64,000 bases of DNA, taken from positions 496,001-560,000 of the forward strand of contig NC_013757.1 in NCBI RefSeq assembly GCF_000025345.1, in the 5' to 3' direction. The notes under the pieces were generated by a model that was given only the letters and a program-made list of their open reading frames with translations, did no database searches and was not told the origin of the DNA. A program made the position numbers and the translations under genes. Below are positions 7,566 to 15,937 of the stretch, in pieces (position 1 is the stretch's first letter; every line of letters starts with the position of its first letter). This DNA comes from Geodermatophilus obscurus DSM 43160 (lineage in GTDB: Bacteria > Actinomycetota > Actinomycetes > Mycobacteriales > Geodermatophilaceae).

Positions 7566-8542
7566 GGGTCCTGCTCTGGCACGTGCACGGCTCGTGGACG
7601 ACGGCGTTCGTGCAGGGGCAGCACGAGTACCTGCTCCCCGTCACCCCCGACCGGGGCCCCGACGGGCTGGGCCGCGCCCGCACCTGGGACTGGCCGGCGT
7701 CGGCCCGCGAGGTGCCCCCGGACCAGCTGCGCGACGAGGACGTCGACGTCGTCGTCCTGCAGCGGACCCGCGACCTGGACCTGGTCCGCGAGTGGCTGGG
7801 CCGCGAGCCCGGCCGCGACCTGCCCGCGGTCTTCCTCGAGCACAACGCGCCGGGCCTGGAGCCCGGCGACGGGCCGGTGCCGCACACCCGGCACCCGCTG
7901 GCCGACCGCGACGACATCCCGATCGCGCACGTCACGCACTTCAACCAGCTCTTCTACGACAACGGCCGGGCGCCGACGACGGTCATCGAGCACGGCATCG
8001 TCGACCCCGGCGAGCGCTACACCGGGGAGCTGGCGCGGGCCGCCGTCGTCACCAACGAGCCGGTCCGCCGCGGCCGCACGGTCGGCGCCGACCTGCTGCC
8101 CGGCCTCGCCGCGGTCGCGCCGGTCGACGTCTTCGGGATGGGGCTGGCCGGGTTGCACGAGCGCTACGGCCTCGACCCCGGCCGGGTCGCGCTGCACGAC
8201 GACCCGCCGCAGGCCGCGATGCACACCGAGCTGGCCCGCCGCCGGGTGTACGTGCACCCGGTCCGGTGGACCTCCCTCGGGCTCTCCCTGCTCGAGGCGA
8301 TGCACCTGGGCCTGCCGGTGGTCGCCCTGGCGACCACCGAGGCGGTGGAGGCGGTGCCGGCCGAGGCCGGCGTGCTCTCCACCCGTCCCGGCGTCCTGTG
8401 GGACGCCGTCCGCACCTACCTGCACGACGAGGACGCCGCCCGGCTGGCCGGCAAGGCGGCACGCGCCGCCGCGCTGGAGCGGTACGGGCTTCCCCGGTTC
8501 CTCCGCGATTGGGATGCGCTACTCGAGGAGGTGACCCGGTGA
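7562..8542 (+). CDS. GT4-like glycosyltransferase
   Basis: A 326-residue GT-B protein starting VRVLLWHVHGSWTTAFVQG. It has the donor-binding signature SLGLSLLEAMHLGLPVVALATTE near residues 238-260, the E-x7-E-like element of family 4 transferases. The N-terminal acceptor domain is poorly conserved and I cannot predict the acceptor. Start GTG 7562 overlaps the previous stop by 4 bp. It lies between the GT9 enzyme and a second GT4, consistent with assembly of a short oligosaccharide. Confidence 0.78.
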   Translation: MRVLLWHVHGSWTTAFVQGQHEYLLPVTPDRGPDGLGRARTWDWPASAREVPPDQLRDEDVDVVVLQRTRDLDLVREWLGREPGRDLPAVFLEHNAPGLEPGDGPVPHTRHPLADRDDIPIAHVTHFNQLFYDNGRAPTTVIEHGIVDPGERYTGELARAAVVTNEPVRRGRTVGADLLPGLAAVAPVDVFGMGLAGLHERYGLDPGRVALHDDPPQAAMHTELARRRVYVHPVRWTSLGLSLLEAMHLGLPVVALATTEAVEAVPAEAGVLSTRPGVLWDAVRTYLHDEDAARLAGKAARAAALERYGLPRFLRDWDALLEEVTR

Positions 8543-9795
8543 TCACCGACCGGCTGGGCGCGTGGCCGCTCACCATCGACATGGTCTCCGAACACGCCAG
8601 CCCGCTCGCCGCGATCGGCGGCGTGGACGCCGGCGGGCAGAACGTGCACGTCGCCGCGCTCGCCGCGGGCCTGGCCCGCCGCGGGCACGCGGTGACCGTG
8701 CACACCCGCCGGGAGGACCCGGACCAGCCCGACCGCGTGTCCACGGCCGACGGCTACGACGTCGCGCACGTGACGGCGGGGCCGGCCCGGGTGCTGCCCA
8801 AGGACGACCTGCTGCGGCACATGCCCGAGTTCGCGTCGGTGCTGCGCCGCGAGTGGGCGCAGCGGCCTCCGGACCTGGTGCACGCGCACTTCTGGATGAG
8901 CGGGCTGGCCGCGGTCGCCGCCGCCGGGGACATCCCGGTCGTGCAGACCTTCCACGCGCTGGGTTCGGTCAAGCGCCGCCACCAGGGTGCCGCCGACACC
9001 TCGCCGCCGCAGCGCGTCGAGCTGGAGCGGTCGCTGTGCCGGACCGTCGGCCACGTGGTCGCCACCTGCTCCGACGAGGTCTTCGAGCTGCGCCGGCTTG
9101 GCCTGGACAGCGACCGCGTCTCGGTCGTGCCCTGCGGCGTGGACACCACGGTGTTCACCCCGCGCGGACCGGTCGCGCCGCGCGGGGACCGCAAGCGGCT
9201 GCTCGTCCTCGGCCGGCTGGTCGAGCGCAAGGGGCAGGAGGACGCCGTCCGCGCGCTGGCCGCCGTCCCCGACGCCGAGCTGGTCGTCGTCGGCGGGCCC
9301 CCGGCCGCGCAGCTGGACGACGACGCCGAGGTGCGCCGGCTGCGCGCGGTCGCCGCCTCGCTGGGGGTCGCGGACCGGCTGGTCCTCACCGGCGCGGTGG
9401 CCCGCGCCGACGTCCCGGCGTGGATCCGCTCGGCCGACGTCGTGCTGGCCGTGCCCTGGTACGAGCCCTTCGGCATCACCCCGCTGGAGGCCATGGCCTG
9501 CGGCCGGCCGGTGGTCGCCACCGCGGTCGGCGGGCTGCAGGACTCCGTCGCCGACGGGGTCACCGGCGACCTGGTCCCCGCCCGGGACCCGGCCCGGCTC
9601 GGCGAGGCGCTCGCCGCGCTGCTGGCCGACGACGCCCGCCGCGCGGCCTACGGCACGGCCGGGGTGCGACGCGCCCGCAACCGCTACCGGTGGGCCCGCG
9701 TGGTCGCCGACACCGACACCGTCTACCGGCAGGTCCTGGCCGGCCCCGTACGCACCGATGACGGCGACAGGAGCCCCGTGGAGGCCGCCCGATGA
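8539..9795 (+). CDS. GT4-family glycosyltransferase (sucrose-phosphate-synthase/MshA-like)
   Basis: This 418-residue family 4 enzyme has GGVDAGGQNVHVAALAAGLA (28-47), the N-terminal loop typical of retaining GT4 enzymes such as sucrose-phosphate synthase and MshA. The Rossmann motif LLVLGRLVERKGQ comes next, then the donor motif EPFGITPLEAMACGRPVVAT. It uses a nucleotide-activated sugar; donor and acceptor cannot be read from sequence. The GTG at 8539 overlaps the preceding stop (GTGA). The C-terminus extends past the domain (DDGDRSPVEAAR) and overlaps the gmhA start by 4 bp. Confidence 0.82.
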   Translation: MITDRLGAWPLTIDMVSEHASPLAAIGGVDAGGQNVHVAALAAGLARRGHAVTVHTRREDPDQPDRVSTADGYDVAHVTAGPARVLPKDDLLRHMPEFASVLRREWAQRPPDLVHAHFWMSGLAAVAAAGDIPVVQTFHALGSVKRRHQGAADTSPPQRVELERSLCRTVGHVVATCSDEVFELRRLGLDSDRVSVVPCGVDTTVFTPRGPVAPRGDRKRLLVLGRLVERKGQEDAVRALAAVPDAELVVVGGPPAAQLDDDAEVRRLRAVAASLGVADRLVLTGAVARADVPAWIRSADVVLAVPWYEPFGITPLEAMACGRPVVATAVGGLQDSVADGVTGDLVPARDPARLGEALAALLADDARRAAYGTAGVRRARNRYRWARVVADTDTVYRQVLAGPVRTDDGDRSPVEAAR

Positions 9796-10472
9796 ACCCC
9801 GCCCCCCTCTCCGAGGCCCCCCACTCCACGAGCGAGGTCGTCTCGCCCGACACGTGCACGCACCTCACCGGCGCCGACCACGTCGCGTCGCTGACCGTCG
9901 CGCTCGGGTCGCTGAACGGGCAGCTCGACGCGCTCGACCGCTGGGGCCGGCTGATCGCCGACGTGCTCTGCGGGGAGGACCGCGGCCGGCTGCTCGCGGC
10001 CGGCAACGGGGGCAGCGCTGCGCAGGCCCAGCACCTGACCGCCGAGCTGGTCGGCCGCTACCGGGCCGACCGGCCGCCGTTCTCCGCGATCTGCTTGACC
10101 GCCGAGACCTCGTCGCTGACCGCGATCGCCAACGACTACCCGGCCGACGAGCTGTTCGCCCGCCAGGTGGAGGCGCACGGCCGGGCCGGCGACGTGCTGG
10201 TGCTGCTGTCGACGTCCGGCCGCAGCCCCAACGCGGTCGCGGCCGCCCGCCGGGCCCGCGAGTGCGGCATCACCGTGCTGGCGATGACCGGCCCGGCGCC
10301 CAACCCGCTGGCCGCGGTGTGCGACGACGCGGTCTGCATCGACTCCCCGTGGACGGCGACGGTCCAGGAGTGCCACCTGGTCGCGCTGCACCTCGTGTGC
10401 GCGGCCTTCGACGCGGCGGTGCTGGCCGAGCCGGCGCGCGTGCCGGAGACCCGGCTCGGGGTCGCTCAGTGA
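9792..10472 (+). CDS. gmhA: Sedoheptulose-7-phosphate isomerase (GmhA)
   Basis: A 226-residue SIS-domain protein. It would convert sedoheptulose 7-phosphate to D-glycero-D-manno-heptose 7-phosphate, the first step of ADP-heptose synthesis. Diagnostic features are AAGNGGSAAQAQHLTAEL (about 70-87), LSTSGRSPNA and the C-terminal TVQECHLVALHLVC with the E/H pair of the GmhA active site. The N-terminus has about 35 residues more than E. coli GmhA. The ATG overlaps the upstream stop by 4 bp, and hldE follows with the same overlap. Confidence 0.9.
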   Translation: MNPAPLSEAPHSTSEVVSPDTCTHLTGADHVASLTVALGSLNGQLDALDRWGRLIADVLCGEDRGRLLAAGNGGSAAQAQHLTAELVGRYRADRPPFSAICLTAETSSLTAIANDYPADELFARQVEAHGRAGDVLVLLSTSGRSPNAVAAARRARECGITVLAMTGPAPNPLAAVCDDAVCIDSPWTATVQECHLVALHLVCAAFDAAVLAEPARVPETRLGVAQ

Positions 10473-11863
10473 GCGCGACGGGTCCGCTGGTCGTCGTCGG
10501 CGACGCGCTGCTCGACGTCGACCTGGTCGGGACGGCGTCCCGGCTCACCCCCGACGCGCCCGTGCCCGTCGTCGAGGACGTCGAGGCCCGCGAGCGCCCC
10601 GGCGGCGCAGCCCTGGCGGCGGTGATCGCGGCCCGGGCCACCCGCCGGGAGGTCGTGCTGGTCACCCCGATGGCCGACGACGAGGACGCCGACCGGCTGC
10701 GTGCGCTGCTCGCCGGCCGGGTGCGCCTCGTCGAGATCCCGGCGACCGGCGGGACGGCCGTGAAGCGCCGGGTGCGGGTGGGCGACCACTCGGTGGCGCG
10801 CATCGACAGCGGCGCCCCGGTGGCGGGGCTGGGGACGCTGCCCGCCGAGGCGGCTGCCGTCGTGCGCGACGCCGCCGCGGTGCTCGTCGCCGACTACGGC
10901 CGGGGGACGACGGCCGACCGCGCCGTCCGCGCGGTGCTGGCCGAGGCCGGTGGGCCGGTGGTCTGGGACCCGCACCCGCGCGGCGCGGACCCGGTGCCCA
11001 ACGCGCGGCTGGTGACGCCCAACGGCGCCGAGGCCGCCCGCGTCGCCTCGGCGGCCGGGACGGCCGCCGGCGTGGCCGCCCAGGGTGAGGGCCTGGCGGC
11101 GGTCGGCGCGCGGGCCGAGGCACTGATCCGGCACTGGGGCGTGGGCGCGGTCTCGGTGACCCTCGGCGCCCGCGGTGCGCTGCTCTCCTACGGCGAGGGC
11201 GCCCCGATGGTGGTGCCGGCGGTACCGGTGACCGGGGGCGACCCGTGCGGCGCGGGTGACTCGTTCGCGGCCGCGGCGGCGATCGCGCTGGCCGACGGCG
11301 CCGTGACGGGCGAGGCGGTGGCGGCCGCGGTCGCCTTCGCCGGCCGTTTCGTCGCCCGCGGCGGCGCCTCGGCGTGGGACGTCGAGGCCGCACCCGAGCC
11401 GAGCCCGGCCGCCGAGCCCGGGGCCGATGGCGTGATCGCCCGGGTCCGCGCGGCCGGCGGGACCGTCGTCGCCACCGGCGGCTGCTTCGACCTGCTGCAC
11501 CCCGGCCACGTGGCGACGCTGCGGGCCGCCCGCGGGCTGGGTGACTGCCTGGTGGTGTGCATCAACTCCGACGACTCGGTGCGCCGACTCAAGGGCTCCT
11601 CCCGGCCGCTGGTGACCGCGGCCGACCGGGCGCGGGTGCTGGAGGCGCTGGAGTTCGTCGACGCGGTCGTGGTGTTCGACGAGGACACCCCGGCCGAGGT
11701 GATCGGGCGGCTGCGCCCGGACGTGTGGGCCAAGGGCGGCGACTACGCCGGCGCCGACCTGCCCGAGGCCGCGGTGCTGCGGCGCTGGGGCGGCCAGGCC
11801 GTCGTGCTGCCCTACCTCGACGGGCACTCCACGACCGCCCTGGTCGAGCGCTCCCGCGTGTGA
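10469..11863 (+). CDS. hldE: Bifunctional D-beta-D-heptose 7-phosphate kinase / heptose 1-phosphate adenylyltransferase (HldE)
   Basis: The 464 residues contain both HldE domains in the usual order. The PfkB-type kinase (1-300) includes RPGGAALAA (43-51) and the anion-hole/base motif GGDPCGAGDSF (D264). The nucleotidyltransferase (about 325-464) includes GGCFDLLHPGHVATL (HxGH near 344-347) and INSDDSVRRLKG. The kinase makes heptose 1,7-bisphosphate and the transferase makes ADP-heptose after GmhB dephosphorylation. With GmhA and the GmhB domain at 5047, the pathway to ADP-D-glycero-heptose is complete here; no HldD epimerase is encoded nearby. A family 1 element abuts its stop codon. Confidence 0.9.
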   Translation: MSATGPLVVVGDALLDVDLVGTASRLTPDAPVPVVEDVEARERPGGAALAAVIAARATRREVVLVTPMADDEDADRLRALLAGRVRLVEIPATGGTAVKRRVRVGDHSVARIDSGAPVAGLGTLPAEAAAVVRDAAAVLVADYGRGTTADRAVRAVLAEAGGPVVWDPHPRGADPVPNARLVTPNGAEAARVASAAGTAAGVAAQGEGLAAVGARAEALIRHWGVGAVSVTLGARGALLSYGEGAPMVVPAVPVTGGDPCGAGDSFAAAAAIALADGAVTGEAVAAAVAFAGRFVARGGASAWDVEAAPEPSPAAEPGADGVIARVRAAGGTVVATGGCFDLLHPGHVATLRAARGLGDCLVVCINSDDSVRRLKGSSRPLVTAADRARVLEALEFVDAVVVFDEDTPAEVIGRLRPDVWAKGGDYAGADLPEAAVLRRWGGQAVVLPYLDGHSTTALVERSRV

Positions 11864-11956
11864 AGGAGGACCCCGCCGCCCCCCGGCCGCGTCCCGGTGG
11901 CCCTCCTGCAGGGGCCCGCCGCGAGCCTGCGAGCGGTGGGGGGCAGGAGGGTCCTT
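11864..11956. repeat. Family 1 elements (copy c): degraded sense copy plus complete inverted copy
   Basis: AGGAGGACCCCGCC directly follows the hldE stop and looks like the start of a degraded sense-oriented copy. A complete 58-bp copy in the opposite orientation occupies 11899-11956. It runs from GGCCCTCCTGCAGG, through the core CCGCGAGCCTGCGAG, to GCAGGAGGGTCCTTC. Its stem uses CCCTCCTGC/GCAGGAGGG instead of the usual CCCGTCC/GGACGGG, so both arms changed together. Its AGGAGG (11945-11950) lies 11 nt before the next start codon. Confidence 0.8.
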
Positions 11957-11961
11957 CTGCA

Positions 11962-12897
11962 GTGGCCGTCGTGCTGCGGCCGCTGGGGCTGGGCGACCTG
12001 CTCACCGGGGTGCCCGCGATCCGCGCCGTGCGGGCGGCCGTCCCCGGCCACCGGCTGGTGCTCGCCACCACGGCGGCGCTCGAGCCGCTGGCCTCGTTGA
12101 TCGACGCGGTCGACGAGGTGCTGCCCGCCCGCGAGCTGGAGCCGCTGGACTGGTCCGGCCCGCCGCCGGAGCTCGCCGTCGACCTGCACGGCAAGGGGCC
12201 GGCCTCGCACGTCGTCGTGGCCGACCTGCGCCCCGGGCGGCTGCTCACCTTCGACAGCCCCGGCTACCCCGGGCCGACCTGGCACCCCGACGAGCACGAG
12301 GTGCGGCGCTGGTGCCGGCTGGTCGCCGAGGGGCTGGACGTGGACGCCGACCCCGACGCGCTCGACCTCGCCGTGCCCTCCGTGCCCCCGCCCGCCCCGG
12401 CCGGTGTGGCGCTGGTGCACCCGGGCGCGGCGTTCCCCGGCCGGCGCTGGCCCGCCGACCGGTTCGCCGCCGTCGCCCGGCACCTGGCCGCGCGCGGTCT
12501 GGACGTGCGGATCACGGGGGGCCCGGCCGAGGTGCCGCTCGCGCGGGCGGTGGCCGAGGGCGCCGGGCTGGGGGAGGGCTGCGTCCTGGCCGGGCGGACG
12601 ACGACGCTCGAGCTGGCCGCGGTGGTCGCCGGTGCCCGCGTCGTGGTCAGCGGCGACACCGGCCTGGCGCACCTGGCGACCGCCTACCGCCGTCCCTCGG
12701 TGGTGCTGTTCGGTCCGGTGTCCCCGGCGCTGTGGGGGCCACCGCTCAGGGCCCGGGAGCGAGGGCCACTGCACGTCGTCCTCTGGCACGGGGACGGGAC
12801 CGGGGACCCGTGGGGCACCGAGCTCGACCCGGCGCTGGGGCGCATCACGGTCGACGAGGTGACCGCGGCGCTCGACGCCCTGCTGGCCCGCACCTGA
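11962..12897 (+). CDS. Second GT9-family heptosyltransferase-like glycosyltransferase
   Basis: A 311-residue GT9 protein: VVLRPLGLGDLLTGVPAIRAV at the N-terminus, VDLHGKGPAS near 74-83, VALVHPGAAFPGRRWPADRF, ITGGPAEV and VSGDTGLAHLATAYRRPSVVLFGP at the C-terminus. It is paralogous to the gene at 6543 and shorter. It would add a second heptose-type sugar. Unlike its neighbours it does not overlap the preceding gene; the family 1 repeat fills the gap and supplies the only purine-rich AGGAGG before GTG 11962. GTG 11971 is an alternative start. It is the last gene of the glycan run. Confidence 0.83.
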   Translation: MAVVLRPLGLGDLLTGVPAIRAVRAAVPGHRLVLATTAALEPLASLIDAVDEVLPARELEPLDWSGPPPELAVDLHGKGPASHVVVADLRPGRLLTFDSPGYPGPTWHPDEHEVRRWCRLVAEGLDVDADPDALDLAVPSVPPPAPAGVALVHPGAAFPGRRWPADRFAAVARHLAARGLDVRITGGPAEVPLARAVAEGAGLGEGCVLAGRTTTLELAAVVAGARVVVSGDTGLAHLATAYRRPSVVLFGPVSPALWGPPLRARERGPLHVVLWHGDGTGDPWGTELDPALGRITVDEVTAALDALLART

Positions 12898-12952
12898 GAG
12901 GACCCCTCCTCACCACACCCCGCAGGCTCGGTGCGGGGCCCTGGGGGGCCGC
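12898..12952 (+). repeat. Family 1 palindromic element (copy d)
   Basis: GAGGACCCCTCCTCACC starts at the base after the glycosyltransferase stop. The core is CCCCGCAGGCTCGGTGCGGGG, and the right end is TGGGGGGCC. The arms GGACCCC and GGGGGCC still pair although the sequence departs from the consensus. It is sense-oriented to the upstream gene and probably marks the end of the glycan operon. Confidence 0.75.
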
Positions 12953-13017
12953 GGGAGCGGGTCAGCGGCGACCGACGTGCGGCACCTGGTCGCGGTGCGG
13001 TCCGGAGGACCGCGACG

Positions 13018-14661
13018 TCACCGCTGCCGCAGCGCGTCGAACAGGACGGTCTGCAGGTCCGTCGGGTCGACCGCGGAGTAGGCCGCGCCGCCGGTCACGT
13101 CCGCGATCCGCTCGAGGGCACCCAGGTCGGCGTCCGGGCCGAGCGCTACACCGATGACCTTGATCGGCCGATCGGGGTCGGCCTCGCTGCGCAGCGTGGC
13201 CAGCAGCTCGTCGAGGTCCACGCCCCCGCTGTCCTCGTTCGTCCCGTCGGTGACCACCAGCACGCTGTTGACCGCGCGCGGGTCGAAGTCCGAGCGCGCC
13301 GCCCGCACCGCGTCCAGCGTGGTGTCGTACAGGCCGGTGCCGCCGGGGCTGAGCCGGTCGGGGATGGTGTCGAGCTCCTCGTCGAGCAGGTCGCGCTGGA
13401 CGGTGCCCTCGACCTCCGCCTCGAGCTGACGCGTGGGCACGACCTCGGTCCAGTCGCGCTCGCCATCCAGCTCGGCGGCGAAGAACCACAGCCCGAGCGC
13501 GAAGTTGCCCGGCACCAGCGTGAGCGTGCTCTTGGCGGCGTCCCGGGCGAGCGTGGCCCGGGTGCCGTCGCCGGCCGGGGCCTCCATCGAGGTGGAGATG
13601 TCGAAGACGGTGAGGATCCGGGACGGCGCGGCCAGCTCCGACAGCTGCGCCAGCAGCCCCTGCACCTCGGCGGGGTCGAGCTGCAGGGACCGCGGAGCGG
13701 CCTCGCGGATCCCCGCCGCCTCGGCGCCGGGCGGCGCGGTGCCGTCGGCGTCACGGAAACCCGCCTCGGTGACGGCGGAGCGCGCGGCGTCCGAGGTGAG
13801 CGCCCGCACGGCGGCGTCCACCACGGCGGCGTCGGTGGCGGAGGCGGTGCCGACCCGGACCAGCGGGTAGTCCAGCCCCGGTGAGCCCTCCTCCGGGTAG
13901 ACGGCGACCAGCTGCGGGTCCTCCGCGTCGGCGTTGGCCGCCCACACCTCCTGCTCGCTGACCGGCACCAGCGGCGCGTCGGCCGCGCCCTCGCCGCCGG
14001 CGGCCAGCGCGTCGGCCGGGGAGACCGACGGTCCGCGCTCGGCGGCGAGCACCGCCTGCACCACGGCGTTGTCGGCGTCCTCGCCGCCGCCCAGCGACGT
14101 CCGCACGGCGCCCAGCGCGGCGAGGGCCTCGGCGCTGGTCGCCAGGTCCGGGACGGCGATGCCCTGCTCGCTGACCAGCGCCGCACCCCACCCCGGCGCC
14201 TCGGCGGTCCAGCCCAGCGCGTCCACGGCCGCGCGGCTGGTGGCCAGCACCACGGGGGAGGTGGCGACCGATCCGGCGGTCTCCAGGGCGGCGTGCCCGG
14301 CGCGGGCCGGCCACAGCGAGGAGTCGGGCACCCACAGGTGCGGCAGGTCCCCGGCGTCCAGCGCACCCAGGTCGCCGACGGTCTGCACCGGCTCCTGCGC
14401 GGTGACCTGGGCGGAGGCGCAGTCCTCGGGGCGCAGGCCCTCGGCGTCGGTGAGCACCTGCTCGGCGACGGGCGCCAGCTCGGGGGCGACGGCGACGCGC
14501 ACGACCGCGGTGCCGTCGCAGTTCCCGCTCCCGGCGCCGACGGCCCACCACGTGATGCCGCCGGCCAGCAGCACCATCGCGGCCACCGCCAGCGCGATGA
14601 GGACCTGCGGCGTCAGCGGCGCCGGTCGGCGCGCGGCTGGGGTGGCGGCGTGGCGGCCCAT
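13018..14661 (-). CDS. Membrane-anchored solute-binding / von Willebrand factor A domain protein
   Basis: A 547-residue protein. A short cytoplasmic N-terminus and a transmembrane segment (about 18-43) are followed by an extracytoplasmic periplasmic-binding-protein-like region (about 48-335). A VWA domain completes it, with a complete-looking MIDAS: DISTS near 353-357, SPGGTGLYD and VVTDGTN near 468. The VWA fold binds protein ligands through a metal ion. The arrangement resembles actinobacterial substrate-binding and VWA domain proteins of unknown process. It stands alone on the minus strand, convergent with the glycan operon. The ligand is unknown. Confidence 0.8.
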   Translation of the reverse strand: MGRHAATPAARRPAPLTPQVLIALAVAAMVLLAGGITWWAVGAGSGNCDGTAVVRVAVAPELAPVAEQVLTDAEGLRPEDCASAQVTAQEPVQTVGDLGALDAGDLPHLWVPDSSLWPARAGHAALETAGSVATSPVVLATSRAAVDALGWTAEAPGWGAALVSEQGIAVPDLATSAEALAALGAVRTSLGGGEDADNAVVQAVLAAERGPSVSPADALAAGGEGAADAPLVPVSEQEVWAANADAEDPQLVAVYPEEGSPGLDYPLVRVGTASATDAAVVDAAVRALTSDAARSAVTEAGFRDADGTAPPGAEAAGIREAAPRSLQLDPAEVQGLLAQLSELAAPSRILTVFDISTSMEAPAGDGTRATLARDAAKSTLTLVPGNFALGLWFFAAELDGERDWTEVVPTRQLEAEVEGTVQRDLLDEELDTIPDRLSPGGTGLYDTTLDAVRAARSDFDPRAVNSVLVVTDGTNEDSGGVDLDELLATLRSEADPDRPIKVIGVALGPDADLGALERIADVTGGAAYSAVDPTDLQTVLFDALRQR

Positions 14662-14752
14662 CGTGCAGCTCCCCCGTCCAGGTGGTCAGCGTCCCCGGCG
14701 ACCCCCGCGACCGCCCACTACACAGTAGATGCGGTCGCTGACCCGCTGTGGA

Positions 14753-15730
14753 TCACCCGGCGCGGACGTCGGCCGCCTGCAGCTGGGCGGCGAACCACGC
14801 CACCGTGCTCCGCAGGCCCTCCTCCGAGGGCACCGTCGGCCGCCAGCCGAGCAGCTGCTCGGCCCGGGTGGTGTCGGGACGGCGGACCTTCGGGTCGTCC
14901 ACCGGGAGGTCGATGAAGGAGATCTCCGACGACGAGCCGGTCAGCTCGACGATCCACTCGGCCAGCCGCAGCATCGACAGCTCGTCGGGGTTGCCGATGT
15001 TGACCGGGCCGGCCTCACCGGAGAACGCCATCGCGAGGATGCCGCGCACGGTGTCGTCGACGTAGCAGATGGACCGGGTCTGCGAGCCGTCTCCGGCGAC
15101 GGTCAACGGACGGCCGGCCAGCGCCTGGCCGACGAAGGCGGGGATGGCGCGGCCGTCGTCCGGGCGCATCCGGGGACCGTAGGTGTTGAAGATCCGGACG
15201 ATGCCGGTGTCGGTGCCCTTCGACGTCCGGTAGGCCGTCGTCATGGCCTCGCTGAAGCGCTTGGCCTCGTCGTAGACGCCGCGCGGCCCGACCGGGTTGA
15301 CGTTGCCCCAGTACTCCTCGGTCTGCGGGTGGACCAGCGGGTCGCCGTAGACCTCGGAGGTGGAGGCGAGCACGTACCGGGCGCCCTTCTCGTGGGCGAG
15401 CCCGAGGGTGTGCAGGGTGCCCAGGCTGCCGACCTTGAGGGTCTCGATCGGCATCCGCAGGTAGTCCAGCGGGCTGGCCGGCGAGGCGAAGTGCAGCACC
15501 AGGTCGACGTCGCCGGGCACGTGCACGAAGTCGGTGACGTCGCAGCGGACCAGCCGGAAGCCGGGGTGCTCCATCAGGTGGACGACGTTCTGCGGCGAGC
15601 CGGTGAGGAAGTTGTCGAGGCAGACCACCTCCACGCCCCGCTCGAGCAGGTGCTCGCAGAGGTGGGAGCCGAGGAAACCGGCACCCCCGGTGACCACCGC
15701 CCGCCGGATCGTCCGTGCCGCGCGCACCAT
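14753..15730 (-). CDS. UDP-glucuronate decarboxylase-like NAD-dependent SDR (UXS type)
   Basis: This 325-residue extended SDR has the NAD motif [12 protein letters not shown], then [39 protein letters not shown], the active-site YDEAKR (Tyr-x3-Lys) and [10 protein letters not shown]. The ASPASP segment and the [12 protein letters not shown] stretch are typical of UXS, which makes UDP-xylose from UDP-glucuronate. I considered ADP-heptose epimerase HldD but these motifs do not fit it. ATG 15730 has GGGAGCAGG before it and is preferred to ATG 15742. It may supply pentose for surface glycans such as those built by the nearby operon. Confidence 0.85.
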   Translation of the reverse strand: MVRAARTIRRAVVTGGAGFLGSHLCEHLLERGVEVVCLDNFLTGSPQNVVHLMEHPGFRLVRCDVTDFVHVPGDVDLVLHFASPASPLDYLRMPIETLKVGSLGTLHTLGLAHEKGARYVLASTSEVYGDPLVHPQTEEYWGNVNPVGPRGVYDEAKRFSEAMTTAYRTSKGTDTGIVRIFNTYGPRMRPDDGRAIPAFVGQALAGRPLTVAGDGSQTRSICYVDDTVRGILAMAFSGEAGPVNIGNPDELSMLRLAEWIVELTGSSSEISFIDLPVDDPKVRRPDTTRAEQLLGWRPTVPSEEGLRSTVAWFAAQLQAADVRAG

Positions 15731-15827
15731 GCCTGCTCCCATCCACGAACCGGACGCGCGACCGTGCGCGCCGGAGCGGCTCCTACCCCGTGATCACCAA
15801 CGCACACACTTCGACGTCTAAGTGTTC

Positions 15828-15936
15828 GGCCCCGTCCAGAGGCTCCGCGAGCTCTGCGGCCCCCTTGCAGGGTCCCGCCGCGAGCCTGCGAGAGGCGGGG
15901 GGAAGGGGGTCCTTCGAGAGGGGACGGGGTCCTTCC
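15828..15936 (-). repeat. Family 1 element with a second copy nested inside (copy e)
   Basis: An outer copy begins GGCCCCGTCCAGAGGCTCCG at 15828 and ends GGGGACGGGGTCCTTCC at 15936. Between its halves lies a complete second copy (15858-15915) from GGCCCCCTTGCAGGG through CCGCGAGCCTGCGAG to AAGGGGGTCCTTC. Read on the minus strand, the composite starts within two bases of the DUF2630 stop codon (TAG at 15938-15940). The nested arrangement implies that one copy inserted into another. Confidence 0.8.
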
Positions 15937-15937
15937 G

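Noticed and set aside
5047-12897. Natural-product biosynthetic cluster
   Set aside because: Apart from sugar enzymes and glycosyltransferases there is no synthase, tailoring enzyme, exporter or resistance gene in the run.
14753-15730. HldD (ADP-heptose 6-epimerase) to complete the heptose pathway
   Set aside because: The SDR motifs ([27 protein letters not shown]) are those of UDP-glucuronate decarboxylases, and the gene is on the other strand outside the operon.
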